From Bacillus sp. es.036 (GTDB lineage: Bacteria; Bacillota; Bacilli; Bacillales; Guptibacillaceae), in assembly GCF_002563635.1 (NCBI RefSeq), contig NZ_PDIZ01000001.1:3286001-3350000 (forward strand): a stretch of DNA of 64,000 bases, given 5' to 3'. The notes below the pieces were generated by a model. That model made no database searches and was not told the DNA's origin. It saw only the letters and a list, made by a program, of their open reading frames with translations. Position numbers and translations under genes: made by a program. Shown piece after piece: positions 1 to 7,220 of the stretch (within the stretch, counting starts at the first letter, position 1; the number at the start of each line of letters is the position of its first letter).

Positions 1-477
1 TTATCTGGAACCGCCGTTCTTGTAAGTAATTCAGTGGCGCTCATCTTTATCGCAGGTTCCTTGATTACGCTGTCCATCCTTTACGCCATCATCACAAAAA
101 ATGCTGACCGCTCTTCCTTTTTCAGCGTACCGTTTTCGTTCTACCTCGCCTGGACATCGATTGCCACGATCGTGGATGTATTCGTTGTGGCAGATGTAAA
201 TAACGTATCGCTGATTTTTGGGATGAATGAGCTAACTTGGACGATTATTATGCTCATTATCGGCGCAGGACTTGCCGTCTACTTTAGTCTTTACAACGAC
301 GATTTGATCTACCCGATCGTGTTTTTGTGGGGTTACTTTGGCATCTTTGTGAAAGACGATAAACCGTTGCAGCTGACGTACACGCTTAGTATTGTGATGA
401 TTGGACTTGTGGCGTTTGTGATTTGGAAGGTCGTGCAGGAGATGCGTGGACGGAGGATGAGAGCGGAGGCGGTTTGA
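1..477 (+). CDS. TspO/MBR-like membrane protein, 5' end outside window
   Basis: The reading frame is open from base 1, so the N-terminus lies upstream; the first in-window start-like codon is a GTG at 34. About 158 residues are visible, with four or five hydrophobic segments. The phrase PFSFYLAWTSIATIVDVFVV resembles the helix of tryptophan-rich sensory (TspO-like) membrane proteins of Bacillus, in which PFSxYLxWxxxATI is typical. The C-terminus is basic (RGRRMRAE), as expected for a cytoplasmic tail. It ends 22 bases before a GGGGTC palindrome. Family assignment rests on that one motif and the membrane pattern; a different multi-pass membrane family is possible. Confidence 0.55.
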   Translation, partial: LSGTAVLVSNSVALIFIAGSLITLSILYAIITKNADRSSFFSVPFSFYLAWTSIATIVDVFVVADVNNVSLIFGMNELTWTIIMLIIGAGLAVYFSLYNDDLIYPIVFLWGYFGIFVKDDKPLQLTYTLSIVMIGLVAFVIWKVVQEMRGRRMRAEAV

Positions 478-499
478 ATGTGTGGGGGTATTTCTTAAG

Positions 500-525
500 G
501 GGGGTCAGACTCGGGTCTGACCCCC
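500..525. repeat. REP-like palindrome, copy A (hairpin 2 only)
   Basis: An 11-bp perfect inverted repeat with left arm GGGGGTCAGAC (500-510), loop TCGG and right arm GTCTGACCCCC (515-525). It is the GGGGTC hairpin of the dispersed element described at 597-670, without the partner hairpin. It sits just downstream of the rightward TspO-like gene. Confidence 0.85.
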
Positions 526-596
526 TCTCCCTCTCATTGTGCTCAATCCCTTACTGTGTAAGGGTTTTGCAGCTGGAATGCTTCACAATTAATGTG

Positions 597-670
597 AAAA
601 AGTGTCCTATGGTGGAGAACACTTTTTGTGGTTTTGTCTTTATGAGGGGTCAGGCTCGAGCCTGACCCCT
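597..670. repeat. REP-like composite palindrome, copy B
   Basis: Hairpin 1 has arms AAAAAGTGT (597-605) and ACACTTTTT (619-627). A spacer containing TTTTGTCTTT follows. Hairpin 2 is a perfect 26-bp palindrome (645-670) centred on CTCGAG with outer arms AGGGGTCAGG and CCTGACCCCT. The right half lies over the 3' end of the leftward gene at 650-1045 and supplies its stop codon. Read leftward, hairpin 1 is followed by a T-run, so the unit could also terminate transcription. Confidence 0.9.
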
Positions 671-1045
671 TTCCAAAATCGTTTGAACGAGCTGTTCTTC
701 GCTACCTTCCACTCTCTTAACTCCGCTTGTGTAGTAAAAGCTGCTCGCTTCTTTAGCGTTATGAAACCCTTCTTCATTAAAAAGGTAAACTGGGATATCA
801 CGACCAAGCGCAATGCCAATTTCAATATGGGTTCCCTTTCCTCCTGGAAGCAGAACAATAAGAATATCAGCTTTTTTTACTGCCTCTAATTCTGCTTCTC
901 CTATTGAAGCAAGTTCATCAAGCGTGGCGGCTTTTTCGTTTTTCGTCCAATCGTATGTATGCTTGAAGCCATGACGTTTCAATTCAGCAGCTAGTGTCTG
1001 AACATGTTGTTTGTTTTGAAAACTTGATGCGATGTAAAAGTTCAT
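650..1045 (-). CDS. nucleoside 2-deoxyribosyltransferase-like protein
   Basis: The protein has 131 residues. The start MNFYIASSFQNK, the central block around residue 60 (KKADILIVLLPGG, then KGTHIEIGIALG) and the Rossmann-like spacing match the small nucleoside 2-deoxyribosyltransferase-like family (PF05014). That family has a Phe/Tyr-rich beta strand 1 and a catalytic Glu in a GxHxExGxA context; here it reads GTHIEIGIAL. The substrate cannot be told from sequence. The last seven residues (ERGQARA) and the TGA stop are encoded by the palindromic repeat at 645-670, so the native C-terminus was probably altered by the repeat. It stands alone with no evident operon partner. Confidence 0.7.
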   Translation of the reverse strand: MNFYIASSFQNKQHVQTLAAELKRHGFKHTYDWTKNEKAATLDELASIGEAELEAVKKADILIVLLPGGKGTHIEIGIALGRDIPVYLFNEEGFHNAKEASSFYYTSGVKRVEGSEEQLVQTILERGQARA

Positions 1046-1254
1046 CTTTCTTTTCCTCCGTTCTCAATCCGTGACGAAGCACAAATCAGTATACACATAG
1101 TAGCCGTTAACCGCTACGTCTCCGTTACATCATTTTTTAGTTTCTTAGTAAGGGAGCGTTACCGTTAAAATTTCAAAAATAAGCGCCACATGCGAACAGC
1201 CCGTAACCATACATAGTGATGTAAGTAGAAGCACTATACGCTTCATTTATTCTC

Positions 1255-1533
1255 TCAATCAGCCGCAGCCAGCTGTTTTTGGAGTACTTTTTTTAATTTC
1301 CGTTCTTTTCGCTCTTCATACATCGGTGATCGTTTCATCTTTTTCATTTTCATTTTCCCAATCACATACCGTACAGACGTATTTTCCTGAACTGACTTGT
1401 TGTATTGAGGTTTTTCAACAAGCTCCACAAACCAGCCGTACGCCATCAGCGCCACAATATTTGCTTCAATTCGCTTCTCATCTGGTGGGTCGGCCCACCA
1501 AAACAAATCACCTGCTAATGCTAAAATCTCCAT
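1255..1533 (-). CDS. small hypothetical protein
   Basis: I do not recognise this 92-residue protein. It begins MEILALAGDLFWWADPPDEKR, has a mixed middle, and ends in a very basic stretch (KMKMKKMKRSP, then EERKERKLKKVLQKQ), which suggests nucleic-acid or membrane-surface contact. The ATG at 1533 has GGAAG five bases upstream. A TTG twelve bases further up (1545) is also open but would abut the GAGGAG, so the ATG is preferred. There is no signal peptide. It may be a lineage-specific cytoplasmic protein. Confidence 0.5.
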   Translation of the reverse strand: MEILALAGDLFWWADPPDEKRIEANIVALMAYGWFVELVEKPQYNKSVQENTSVRYVIGKMKMKKMKRSPMYEERKERKLKKVLQKQLAAAD

Positions 1534-1644
1534 AAACACTTCCAACTCCTCGCCCCCCTCTACTCATTCAATTTTACAATAATGACCAATCTATCTATAG
1601 ATACGAAATAGAAGGTGAAATTGTTTCAAAAGATCGATCAATGG

Positions 1645-1726
1645 AGTGTCCACAATACGTGGATTATTTCGCTATTATTGGGCGATTTGTCTTTGAAGGG
1701 GGTCAGGCTCGAGCCTGACCCCCTTC
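1645..1726. repeat. REP-like composite palindrome, copy C
   Basis: Hairpin 2 is a perfect 32-bp palindrome (1695-1726), the longest version in the window, with outer arms GAAGGGGGTCAGG and CCTGACCCCCTTC around CTCGAG. A TTTGTCTTTG spacer precedes it. A degenerate hairpin 1 lies further left (TCCAC 1649-1653 with GTGGA 1659-1663, inside an AGTGTCCAC context). It begins 14 bases beyond the stop codon of dsdA. Confidence 0.85.
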
Positions 1727-1739
1727 ATTACTATCACTT

Positions 1740-3020
1740 TCACTTTTCCTTCCACTCTTCTCCCCACACCTCATCCGGCACGAGGCTACCGCCTGTTGCC
1801 CACACCAGATGTGTGCCGCGAGAACTCTTTCCTTCTACTGCTGTTGTTTGTGGACCGCTCATTCCTGCAAGAGCAGAAGGCTCAAGTTTAATCCCTTCTG
1901 TTTCATAGATCCATCGGAGCATTTCCTTCATTCGCTCATCTGTCACCGTGTAGACCCCTTCAAGCATTGGTTGCATCACACGACCAACAAATCCAGATGG
2001 TCGCCCTACGGCTAAGCCATCTGCCGCTGTATTATTATCGATTCCAAAGTCTTCAACAGATACTTGATCATGCAATCCTGTCATTAAGCCGATCAGCATC
2101 GATGGTGAATGCGTCGGTTCTGCGAAGTAACAGTGAACATGCTCGCCGAATACTTGATGAAGGCCAAACGCAATCCCACCGGGCCCTCCACCTACACCGC
2201 AAGGCAAATAAACGTGTAGGGGATTTTCAGCATTCACTTTTATCCCCCGCTCATCAAACTGCTTTTTCAATCGAATCGCTGCTACCGCATATCCGAGAAA
2301 GAGGTCTTTCGAGTTTTCATCATCAATGAAATAACACGTTAGCTTCTTCTCACACTGCTTTCGCCCTTCTTCTACAGCCGCTCCGTAGTCTGCCTGATGC
2401 TCCACAACTTGTACTCCCTTTTCACGCAAAAGGTCTTTTTTCCACTGTTTCGCATCACTCGACATATGCACGGTGACGTTAAATCCGAATTTTGCCGACA
2501 TGATGCCAATACTTAACCCGAGGTTCCCTGTTGAACCGACGGAGATTGAAAAAGCCGAGAAGAACTCGGTGAACTTTTTATCAGCTAGAATAGCATAATC
2601 GTCGTTTTTCGTTAAAATCGCATGACCAAGCGCTAGTTTCTCGGCATGTTTGATCACTACATAAATACCACCACGCGCCTTAATACTGCCGGCAATTGGG
2701 AGAATATCATCTCGTTTTAAAAGAAGATCTCCTTGAATTTTGATCTGTTTTTCTTCCTCCAACTTCGCTTTCATGTTGCTGATTTCAGAAATAGACGATT
2801 CAATGATGCCGTTCGTTTCTGGAAACACTTTGCGAAAATAAGGCTCAAAACGTTTCATCCGAGCTTCAGCGTCCAGAATATCTGCCATCGAAAGATCCGT
2901 TGTTTGAGGGATTTTTCCTTTTTGCTGATTTTCCCAATAAACTTCCTTGAACTGAAGTAGGTCGTCTAAAAGTGGATGTTCAGCTTTCCACTGTTCAAGT
3001 GCTTTTCCTGCTATGTTCAT
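1740..3020 (-). CDS. dsdA: D-serine dehydratase
   Basis: This is a PLP-dependent enzyme that deaminates D-serine to pyruvate and ammonia. Its 426 residues are close to the usual length of about 440. The PLP lysine is K114 in [11 protein letters not shown]. Family landmarks include [13 protein letters not shown] near residue 163, [11 protein letters not shown] in the phosphate-binding region, and the C-terminal [13 protein letters not shown]. It is cytoplasmic and monocistronic: a terminator from the next gene lies upstream and a palindromic repeat lies downstream. D-serine is toxic and can replace D-alanine in peptidoglycan precursors, so detoxification fits the neighbouring cell-wall genes; that link is inference. 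No transporter or regulator lies beside it. Confidence 0.95.
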   Translation of the reverse strand: MNIAGKALEQWKAEHPLLDDLLQFKEVYWENQQKGKIPQTTDLSMADILDAEARMKRFEPYFRKVFPETNGIIESSISEISNMKAKLEEEKQIKIQGDLLLKRDDILPIAGSIKARGGIYVVIKHAEKLALGHAILTKNDDYAILADKKFTEFFSAFSISVGSTGNLGLSIGIMSAKFGFNVTVHMSSDAKQWKKDLLREKGVQVVEHQADYGAAVEEGRKQCEKKLTCYFIDDENSKDLFLGYAVAAIRLKKQFDERGIKVNAENPLHVYLPCGVGGGPGGIAFGLHQVFGEHVHCYFAEPTHSPSMLIGLMTGLHDQVSVEDFGIDNNTAADGLAVGRPSGFVGRVMQPMLEGVYTVTDERMKEMLRWIYETEGIKLEPSALAGMSGPQTTAVEGKSSRGTHLVWATGGSLVPDEVWGEEWKEK

Positions 3021-3062
3021 GGGTCCTTCACTCCTTTATTAAGCGTCCTTCCATCAAAAGAA

Positions 3063-3092
3063 AACGAGAGCTAGACTTTGTCCACTCTCGTT
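3063..3092 (-). terminator. intrinsic terminator of the leftward 3101-4954 gene
   Basis: An 8-bp stem AACGAGAG (3063-3070) / CTCTCGTT (3085-3092). Read leftward it is followed by TTTTCTTTTG. Confidence 0.75.
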
Positions 3093-3100
3093 CTGAAAAT

Positions 3101-4954
3101 TTATCTACTTAAAATCACATCTAACAAGTCATCTTCTACATCAAGAACGTCTTTCCCTCCAAATAGACCAAATTGATCGAAAGATTGTTCTTTTAGTAGA
3201 GTTACTGTTTCATCAGTTAGATCCCGACCAGGCTTTTGTGCTAAAAAGAGGGGCGCATCATTTTTGGCAGCGACGACTGCTCCTGAAAGAGCGTCAGGAA
3301 AATTGTATCCAGTCGCAAAGTAGGCTCTCTCATTCCCCATCTTTAGGTTCCTATTGATATCAACGTTCGTTTTGTATCGATCCTCTCCTGCATATCGCTT
3401 ATAATCGAGACCTTTCACCGCATTAGTACTTACAACATCACTACCGCCAACTACAATAACTTTATCAAAGGAGTTAATTTTTGCTTTTGTATCGTTATCC
3501 AGCTCACCATTACTATCTGTTAGAAATACTGGATATCCATTCTTCGCAGCATAAGGAGCTATGGATAAGGCATCAGGAAATTTGTGCCCATACGCAAGGA
3601 CTGCTGTATCACTTGAAAGCTTGGCTGAAATGATCGCTGCGGTATCATAGCGATTTTCACCACCCAAACGTTCAATGGTAATATTTTTGTTAATCGTTTT
3701 GATCTCTTTTACCACGTTCTCAGAAATGGCATTTTCACTTCCTAGAATGATAACTTTATTTGCATTTAGCCGCTTAAGCTCATCTTTAGTAGACTTTTCT
3801 AATACACTGCTTTTTGTTAGTAACAGAGGACCATCTTCCTGATATGCAAGTGGAGTTCCAGCAAGTGCATCTGGAAAGGCATCCCCTCTAGCTAGTACAA
3901 TAGTGTCTGCACCGTTCGGCCAGCCTTCTTGAGAGATCGCTACGGATGTCTCATAACGATCAGAACCTGACAACCGATGGATAAGAGGAAGTAAATCTGC
4001 AGATGCGATAAAAGCTTTCTTTCCATCTTCAAGCTTCACTTCATACCATGCTAGGTGTTGCAGAGGCATTTCTGATAAATTATCACCTGCAGCAGTGTTG
4101 TATTCATTCGACTTATCGCTCAATGGTTGACTTTGTAAAGTAACAACCTCACGCCCATCTGCTTTTGCTAATGACTTAGTCTCTGTCGAAGGACCCGCAC
4201 GGAAGTTAGCACCTTCTGCTGTAAACACAATATTTCCTTCTTTAAATGTTTGCGTTGAGTGATGAAGCACTTCTTCAGGCAACTCATAATGAGTCGTCTC
4301 AAAATACAAATTCGTATCTGTTGGATCCTCAGTATTGTATTTAAAATCACTTACTTCAAATCCAAATGGAATAGGTTCATAGTTTCTTTCACGAACTAAA
4401 AGACTGTAGCTATAGATATCTTTGAATACTTTCTCTTGATAAGCTTCTAGATTTCGTTCTCCAAATTTCTCATCATCTTCATTTTTGTAAATCGGACTGT
4501 TTACTTGCTTTTGGCCGTTATATGCCAGAACTGCAAAATACCAACTTTCGATAACATCACGGTCATTATCGTTTACCGTCGGAAGTTTACCAGCTTTTCC
4601 TTCAAATTTATCGTTCAGTATATCCAGGCCTCGCTGGATGTTATAGCGTAAGTCATTTTTTAATCTATCTTGTTCTGATTGAGGTGCATTGGTAACCTGC
4701 ATGATCCCAATTCCACCATCACCGTCTTCGTTCATTGCACTTTGATCCCAACCACTTTCCATTAAAGCAACGGCTTTAGCAACCTCAGGTGGAATCTCTC
4801 TCTTAATCGCTTCTTCTGTCAATATGTCACTAATCTCGTTATAAGAAAATTCTGCTGCATTCACGTTCATTTCACCAGTTACAAGAGACAAACCATTTCC
4901 TACCCCTGAAATTAAGAGAAATGCAACAACCAAACGAATTAATCCTTTTTTCAA
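3101..4954 (-). CDS. secreted lytic transglycosylase-like protein with SH3b and three CWB2 repeats
   Basis: The 617-residue protein starts with a signal peptide (MKKGLIRLVVAFLLISG, cleavage likely near NVNAAEF). Residues about 40-190 form an SLT/goose-lysozyme-like transglycosylase domain: the catalytic glutamate is in ALMESGWDQSA, and GIGIMQVT is the second conserved block. Residues about 243-325 look like a bacterial SH3 domain (GANFRAGPSTET). From about 327 to the end lie three cell-wall-binding type 2 repeats (RLSGSDRYETSVAI, then FPDALAGTPLAY and its relatives). Expected role: cleavage of glycan strands while anchored to a wall polymer. It is transcribed alone, with its own terminator, and is the first of six proteins here with this C-terminal cassette. 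Confidence 0.85.
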   Translation of the reverse strand: MKKGLIRLVVAFLLISGVGNGLSLVTGEMNVNAAEFSYNEISDILTEEAIKREIPPEVAKAVALMESGWDQSAMNEDGDGGIGIMQVTNAPQSEQDRLKNDLRYNIQRGLDILNDKFEGKAGKLPTVNDNDRDVIESWYFAVLAYNGQKQVNSPIYKNEDDEKFGERNLEAYQEKVFKDIYSYSLLVRERNYEPIPFGFEVSDFKYNTEDPTDTNLYFETTHYELPEEVLHHSTQTFKEGNIVFTAEGANFRAGPSTETKSLAKADGREVVTLQSQPLSDKSNEYNTAAGDNLSEMPLQHLAWYEVKLEDGKKAFIASADLLPLIHRLSGSDRYETSVAISQEGWPNGADTIVLARGDAFPDALAGTPLAYQEDGPLLLTKSSVLEKSTKDELKRLNANKVIILGSENAISENVVKEIKTINKNITIERLGGENRYDTAAIISAKLSSDTAVLAYGHKFPDALSIAPYAAKNGYPVFLTDSNGELDNDTKAKINSFDKVIVVGGSDVVSTNAVKGLDYKRYAGEDRYKTNVDINRNLKMGNERAYFATGYNFPDALSGAVVAAKNDAPLFLAQKPGRDLTDETVTLLKEQSFDQFGLFGGKDVLDVEDDLLDVILSR

Positions 4955-5105
4955 TTCATTCTCCCCTTTCCATCTTTTAGAAGTATAGCAGATTCAGAAG
5001 TTCCTATGGTGTATTTTGGAAACAATCTAGTGATTCATTCAAACGAAAGAAGTGATATAAACTTTTTCATAGAATTATCCCTCTCATTTTGCATCTTTAC
5101 ATAGT

Positions 5106-5173
5106 AAAAAAAGTGTCCGCCAGCGGCGGACACTTTTGCTTGTTTTGTCTTTTAGAGGGGTCTGCCCCCCCTC
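5106..5173. repeat. REP-like composite palindrome, copy D
   Basis: Hairpin 1 is perfect: AAAAGTGTCCGCC (5109-5121), loop AGC, GGCGGACACTTTT (5125-5137). The spacer contains TTTTGTCTTTT. Hairpin 2 is shortened to GAGGGG / CCCCTC (5155-5173), lacking the CAGGCTCGAG centre. It abuts the stop codon of the leftward NlpC/P60 gene. Read leftward, hairpin 1 is followed by eight Ts, a good intrinsic terminator. Confidence 0.85.
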
Positions 5174-7049
5174 AATGCGCGCGCTTCGCTCCTAAATACC
5201 TCGGTCCCCAATAGCTTGATGTCATATCGCTAATGGTTACGCCTGTTGATGAGCCTGCGTGGATGAATTTATTGTTACCGATGTAAATCCCACCGTGCGA
5301 AGCACCTGGTTTATAGGTGGTGAAGTATACGATATCGCCTACTGATGGTGAGCTTACTGACGTTGTAACGTTCCACATTTGTGCCATCGTTCTTGGTAAG
5401 GAAACGCCTTGCTTATTAAATACATAGACGAGGAAACCGCTGCAGTCGAACCCTTGTGTTGGGGTGTTTCCGCCCCAAACGTAAGGAACACCTATGTATA
5501 ACGATGCGTCTGCGATCAGGTCCATGACGCTGAAGCTTGAATTGGAGCTTCCGCTGTCGCCGCCATTGCTATTTCCTTCATATCCAGTTGATTGTTTTAG
5601 CTTCTCCCAAGTCGCCGGTCCGACGATGCCATCGACCGTTAACTTGTTACGCGATTGGAAGTTTCGAACAGCCCGGTCTGTTCCGTTTCCGAAATCACCA
5701 TCAAGAGAACCGCTGTATAAGCCAATCGCTTGTAACTTTGATTGGAGTTCTTTCACAAGTGACCCTGTTGATCCTTGTTTCAATAAATCTCCGTAATCTT
5801 CTCCAGTGGAAGATGATGACACGACTTTTTCTGTTAAGCCGTCAAGCGCATCCATTGTTTCTTTTGTCGCAGTGCCTGTCACCTGCAGTTTCTTTGCTTT
5901 CTGAAAGTCCTTGACCGCTTTCTCAGTGACAGGACCAAAGTACCCTGTCGCCTCAGCGTGGAATGTTCCGGCTTTTTTTAACTTGTTTTGAAGATCTGTT
6001 ACCTTGCTCCCAGTTGATCCAACTTTCAAAACGGTCGTTGTCTCCTGCGAGCTTCGCGATTTTAATGCATCCACTGTTTTATCATCGGCTACACCTGTTA
6101 CGGATAATCCTACGATACTTTGAAACTCTTTCACTGCTTTTTGCGTAATACTACCAAAGATCCCGTCTATGTTATACGAATAATAGCCACGATCTTTCAA
6201 TAACTGCTGAAGATTCGTGACAGCACTTCCTCGAGAACCAACGGTCAGTCCACTCGTCGCAGGTTTGGCTGCATCACCGCTTTCAGATAGCGCTGATAAT
6301 GTTTTACTATCCGCAATACCCGTTTGTGAGAGACCTTTTGCTTTTTGAAAATTTTGGACCGCTGTCTTCGTAATTTGACCAAAAATGCCATCTACATGAT
6401 ATGTATAATAGCCTCTTGCTTTTAGTTTTGTCTGAAGATCTGTTACCGCACTTCCGCGCATCCCAACTGAAAGATCTGAAGAGGAACTTGAGGAATTTGA
6501 GCTTGTAGAACCTAGATTGGCAACTGCACTGATCGTAGCGGAATCTGCCTTTCCTGTTACCGCAAGTCCTTTTACCTTTTGAAAATCTCGCACGGCTTTT
6601 TGCGTGATCTGACCGTAAATGCCATCCACATTGTAAGAATAGTAGCCTGCTTCTTTTAATTTGGTTTGAAGATTGGTTACATCTTGACCGCGGGAGCCGA
6701 CTTGTAAAACGGATGAAGATTTGGAAGCTGAAGATTTGCTAACCTTACTTGCCCCTAGTTTCTGGAGGGTGTCCGTTGTCGCCACTCCTGTTACCTTTAA
6801 CCCTACAGCCTTTTGGAACTGGCTAACGGCATCTTCTGTAATTGGACCGTAGTACCCTGTTGACGCGTGATAGGCAAAATACCCCTTCGCCTTCAATACA
6901 TCCTGTAGCTCTTTCACGTCCTGATTATTCATTCCTAGCTTAAGCTCTTGATCTCCAAACGCTGCTTCTGCACCATCAGGCTGAACAAACATGACGCCCG
7001 CGACAATCGCAGAACCAGTTATTGCTTTCTTGACCAATGAAGGTTGCAT
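5172..7049 (-). CDS. secreted NlpC/P60 endopeptidase with six peptidoglycan-binding domains
   Basis: The ATG at 7049 has GAGGAGG six bases upstream; an upstream in-frame ATG lacks this and was rejected. The 625-residue protein has a signal peptide (MQPSLVKKAITGSAIVAG, cleavage near AEAAFG). Six PG_binding_1 modules follow over residues about 22-480, each with a DVxxLQxxLKxxGYY...FQKAKGLxVTG pattern and joined by Ser-rich linkers. The C-terminal NlpC/P60 domain (about 510-625) has catalytic Cys in QGFDCSGF and His in GASHGGIY, with HAG as the third site. This domain type hydrolyses gamma-D-Glu-diaminopimelate bonds in stem peptides. It is the only enzyme of the cluster without CWB2 repeats; the PG-binding modules presumably anchor it instead. 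Confidence 0.92.
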   Translation of the reverse strand: MQPSLVKKAITGSAIVAGVMFVQPDGAEAAFGDQELKLGMNNQDVKELQDVLKAKGYFAYHASTGYYGPITEDAVSQFQKAVGLKVTGVATTDTLQKLGASKVSKSSASKSSSVLQVGSRGQDVTNLQTKLKEAGYYSYNVDGIYGQITQKAVRDFQKVKGLAVTGKADSATISAVANLGSTSSNSSSSSSDLSVGMRGSAVTDLQTKLKARGYYTYHVDGIFGQITKTAVQNFQKAKGLSQTGIADSKTLSALSESGDAAKPATSGLTVGSRGSAVTNLQQLLKDRGYYSYNIDGIFGSITQKAVKEFQSIVGLSVTGVADDKTVDALKSRSSQETTTVLKVGSTGSKVTDLQNKLKKAGTFHAEATGYFGPVTEKAVKDFQKAKKLQVTGTATKETMDALDGLTEKVVSSSSTGEDYGDLLKQGSTGSLVKELQSKLQAIGLYSGSLDGDFGNGTDRAVRNFQSRNKLTVDGIVGPATWEKLKQSTGYEGNSNGGDSGSSNSSFSVMDLIADASLYIGVPYVWGGNTPTQGFDCSGFLVYVFNKQGVSLPRTMAQMWNVTTSVSSPSVGDIVYFTTYKPGASHGGIYIGNNKFIHAGSSTGVTISDMTSSYWGPRYLGAKRAH

Positions 7050-7162
7050 CCAGATCCTCCTCATTCCAATTAAGTTGCTGCCCAAATATCGACACTCTGC
7101 CTATACTATCGGCTATAATTCAACAAAGTTTAAGCGATATCCTGTTATTTTTTCCTAAAAAT

Positions 7163-7194
7163 AAGAGATACAGGTCAAATTCCCTGTATCTCTT
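7163..7194 (-). terminator. intrinsic terminator of the M6 protease gene
   Basis: A perfect 12-bp stem AAGAGATACAGG (7163-7174) / CCTGTATCTCTT (7183-7194). Read leftward it is followed by ATTTTTAGG. Confidence 0.85.
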
Positions 7195-7220
7195 AATGAT
7201 TTACTGCATCTTTTGTCGCA

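Noticed and set aside
423-889. Rightward frames across repeats A and B
   Set aside because: They are composed of palindromic repeat and antisense sequence and lack ribosome-binding sites.
1615-1908. Rightward frame beginning with a GTG before repeat copy C
   Set aside because: Only the first 25 or so residues precede the repeat; the rest is repeat and antisense dsdA. No family match; could at most be a gene remnant cut by the repeat.
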